Shown here one piece after another: positions 6,288-10,404 of a DNA stretch of 10,404 bases. The notes under the pieces were generated by a model that saw only the letters and a list, made by a program, of their open reading frames with translations, did no database searches and was not told where the DNA came from. The DNA is from ZLKRG44 sp964555705 (GTDB lineage Bacteria; Planctomycetota; Phycisphaerae; Phycisphaerales; SM1A02). The stretch spans positions 1 through 10,404 of the forward strand of contig CAZKTN010000059.1 in assembly GCA_964555705.1 (NCBI GenBank), given 5' to 3'. A program made the position numbers and the translations under genes. Position 1 is the stretch's first letter. Each line of letters opens with the position of its first letter.

Positions 6288-6919
6288 TCACCACGGCGCG
6301 TCCGCGTTGTCCTGACGGTCGAGGTCGCGCTGGATGCGGATCTGCTCGATCGGGATGAGCGTCCCGCTGTNNNNNNNNNNNNNNNNNNNNNNNNNNNNNN
6401 NNNNNNNNNNNNNNNNNNNNNNNNNNNNNNNNNNNNNNNNNNNNNNNNNNNNNNNNNNNNNNNNNNNNNNCGGTCGAGGTCGCGCTGGATGCGGATCTGC
6501 TCGATCGGGATGAGCGTCCCGCTGTCCATCCCGGGGCACGGCGTGCGGCGGCGTGCGCTGTCCCACGCTCGGCGGCTCGTGAGGTTCTCGTCCCAGAATG
6601 GCCAGGTGCGGCACTGCACGGGACGCGACCTGTAGACGCGGCAGAGCGCCTTGCCCGGCTGCGTGGTGCGGTCGAGGAAGACGCAGTCGTAGCCGTGTCC
6701 GGTGCGGGTCTCGTTTAGGGACCAGCGCCCGTCGATCGTGCGCGCGTGCGTGCGCAGGAACTCCTCATGCGGCATGCCAAGGTCCTCGGCCATCGCACGG
6801 CCTTCGGCCTCGGTGAACCACACCGCACCCTCGCCGCCAGTGCAGCAGTTGCCGCACTGGGTGCACGAGAAGCGCAGCCCGTCGCGGTACCAGGGGTCGT
6901 CGCGATTGGTGCCGCTCAC
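6288..6919 (-). CDS. YkgJ/UPF0153-type cysteine-cluster protein, interrupted by assembly gap
   Basis: Member of the CxxCxxCC family of putative zinc/iron-chelating proteins; cytoplasmic, function not established. The classical cluster CTQCGNCC is at residues 19-26, then Cys79 (GYDCVFLD), LCRVYRSRPVQCRTWPFW with Cys93 and Cys103, and CPG at 128-130. This is the full, typical set for the family. As given, the frame runs into 100 N (6371-6470). The 55 bases on each side of the gap are identical; merging them into one copy removes 155 bases and joins the frame from 6919 to the TGA at 6288, giving 158 residues that end QDNADAPW. That length is normal, so I treat it as one intact gene. The start is GTG at 6919, 24 bases after the rpoC stop, with only a weak GGGA upstream; no closer ATG fits. 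Probably cotranscribed with rpoC. Confidence 0.88.
6316..6370. repeat. 55-bp direct repeat, left copy (assembly overlap)
   Basis: Identical base for base to 6471-6525 and ending exactly at the first N. Inside a coding sequence, with both copies ending at the gap, this is best explained as two contig ends that share an overlap and were scaffolded instead of merged. 55 is a common assembly k-mer length. Confidence 0.95.
6371..6470. other. Assembly gap, exactly 100 N
   Basis: A run of exactly 100 N is the usual placeholder for a gap of unknown size. Because its two flanks are the same 55 bases, the true gap length is probably minus 55, meaning no sequence is missing. Confidence 0.97.
6471..6525. 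repeat. 55-bp direct repeat, right copy (assembly overlap)
   Basis: Second copy of 6316-6370, starting right after the last N. On the reverse strand it encodes SGTLIPIEQIRIQRDLD in the frame of the cysteine-cluster gene; the left copy encodes the same residues in the frame leading to the stop at 6288. Confidence 0.95.
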
Positions 6920-6943
6920 CGCGTATGTCCCGTGCGCCGAGAC

Positions 6944-10404
<3,461 letters not shown>

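Noticed and set aside
6316..6525. A true biological direct repeat or small insertion flanked by target duplication.
   Set aside because: The copies abut the N run exactly and are identical over a typical k-mer length, which fits an assembly overlap better than target-site or tandem duplication.
6164..6919. The first cysteine-cluster gene as a frameshifted pseudogene or fusion reading through the N run.
   Set aside because: The frame change comes from the duplicated 55 bases plus 100 N; the single-copy version is an intact normal-length gene.

Overview
The window is GC-rich, densely coding DNA from a diderm (Gram-negative type) bacterium. Three things point that way: an lpxB-type lipid A gene, a bacterial-type AspRS, and an RNA polymerase beta' subunit with the long trigger-loop insertion (SI3 type) common in Gram-negative lineages. 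The overall style (strong G/C third positions, weak Shine-Dalgarno sequences, GTG starts, rpoC separated from rpsL/rpsG) would suit a planctomycete-like organism such as Phycisphaerae. That placement is inference and was not checked by any search. The run of exactly 100 N marks the sequence as a scaffolded assembly, probably metagenomic.

Layout. (1) 1-1606, minus strand: aspS (aspartyl-tRNA synthetase), with its C-terminal end cut off by the left window edge. (2) 1607-1656: a 50-bp divergent intergenic region with a 7-bp inverted repeat. (3) 1657-2808, plus strand: lpxB (lipid-A-disaccharide synthase). (4) 2885-4675, plus strand: a sodium:amino-acid symporter of the AGCS family with a large extra soluble segment. 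(5) 4676-4727: a short convergent intergenic region with a small hairpin. (6) 10404-4728, minus strand: rpoC (N-terminal part outside the window), then two different cysteine-cluster (YkgJ/UPF0153-like) genes, then an unrecognised gene for a soluble 320-residue protein. All four lie in the same direction with gaps of 24, 57 and 9 bp and look like one transcription unit.

The first cysteine-cluster gene is interrupted by an assembly gap. The 55 bases on either side of the 100 N are identical. Collapsing gap and duplicate to one copy restores one 158-residue reading frame with its own stop, so the apparent break is an artefact and not a pseudogene.

The genes are mostly core functions: translation, transcription, outer-membrane lipid A synthesis and amino-acid uptake. 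The parts that are not routine are the rpoC-linked tandem cysteine-cluster pair with its unknown partner, the symporter insertion, and some motif departures in LpxB and AspRS. I see no mobile element, CRISPR array, tRNA, rRNA or defence system, and no gene-free stretch longer than 300 bases apart from the N run.
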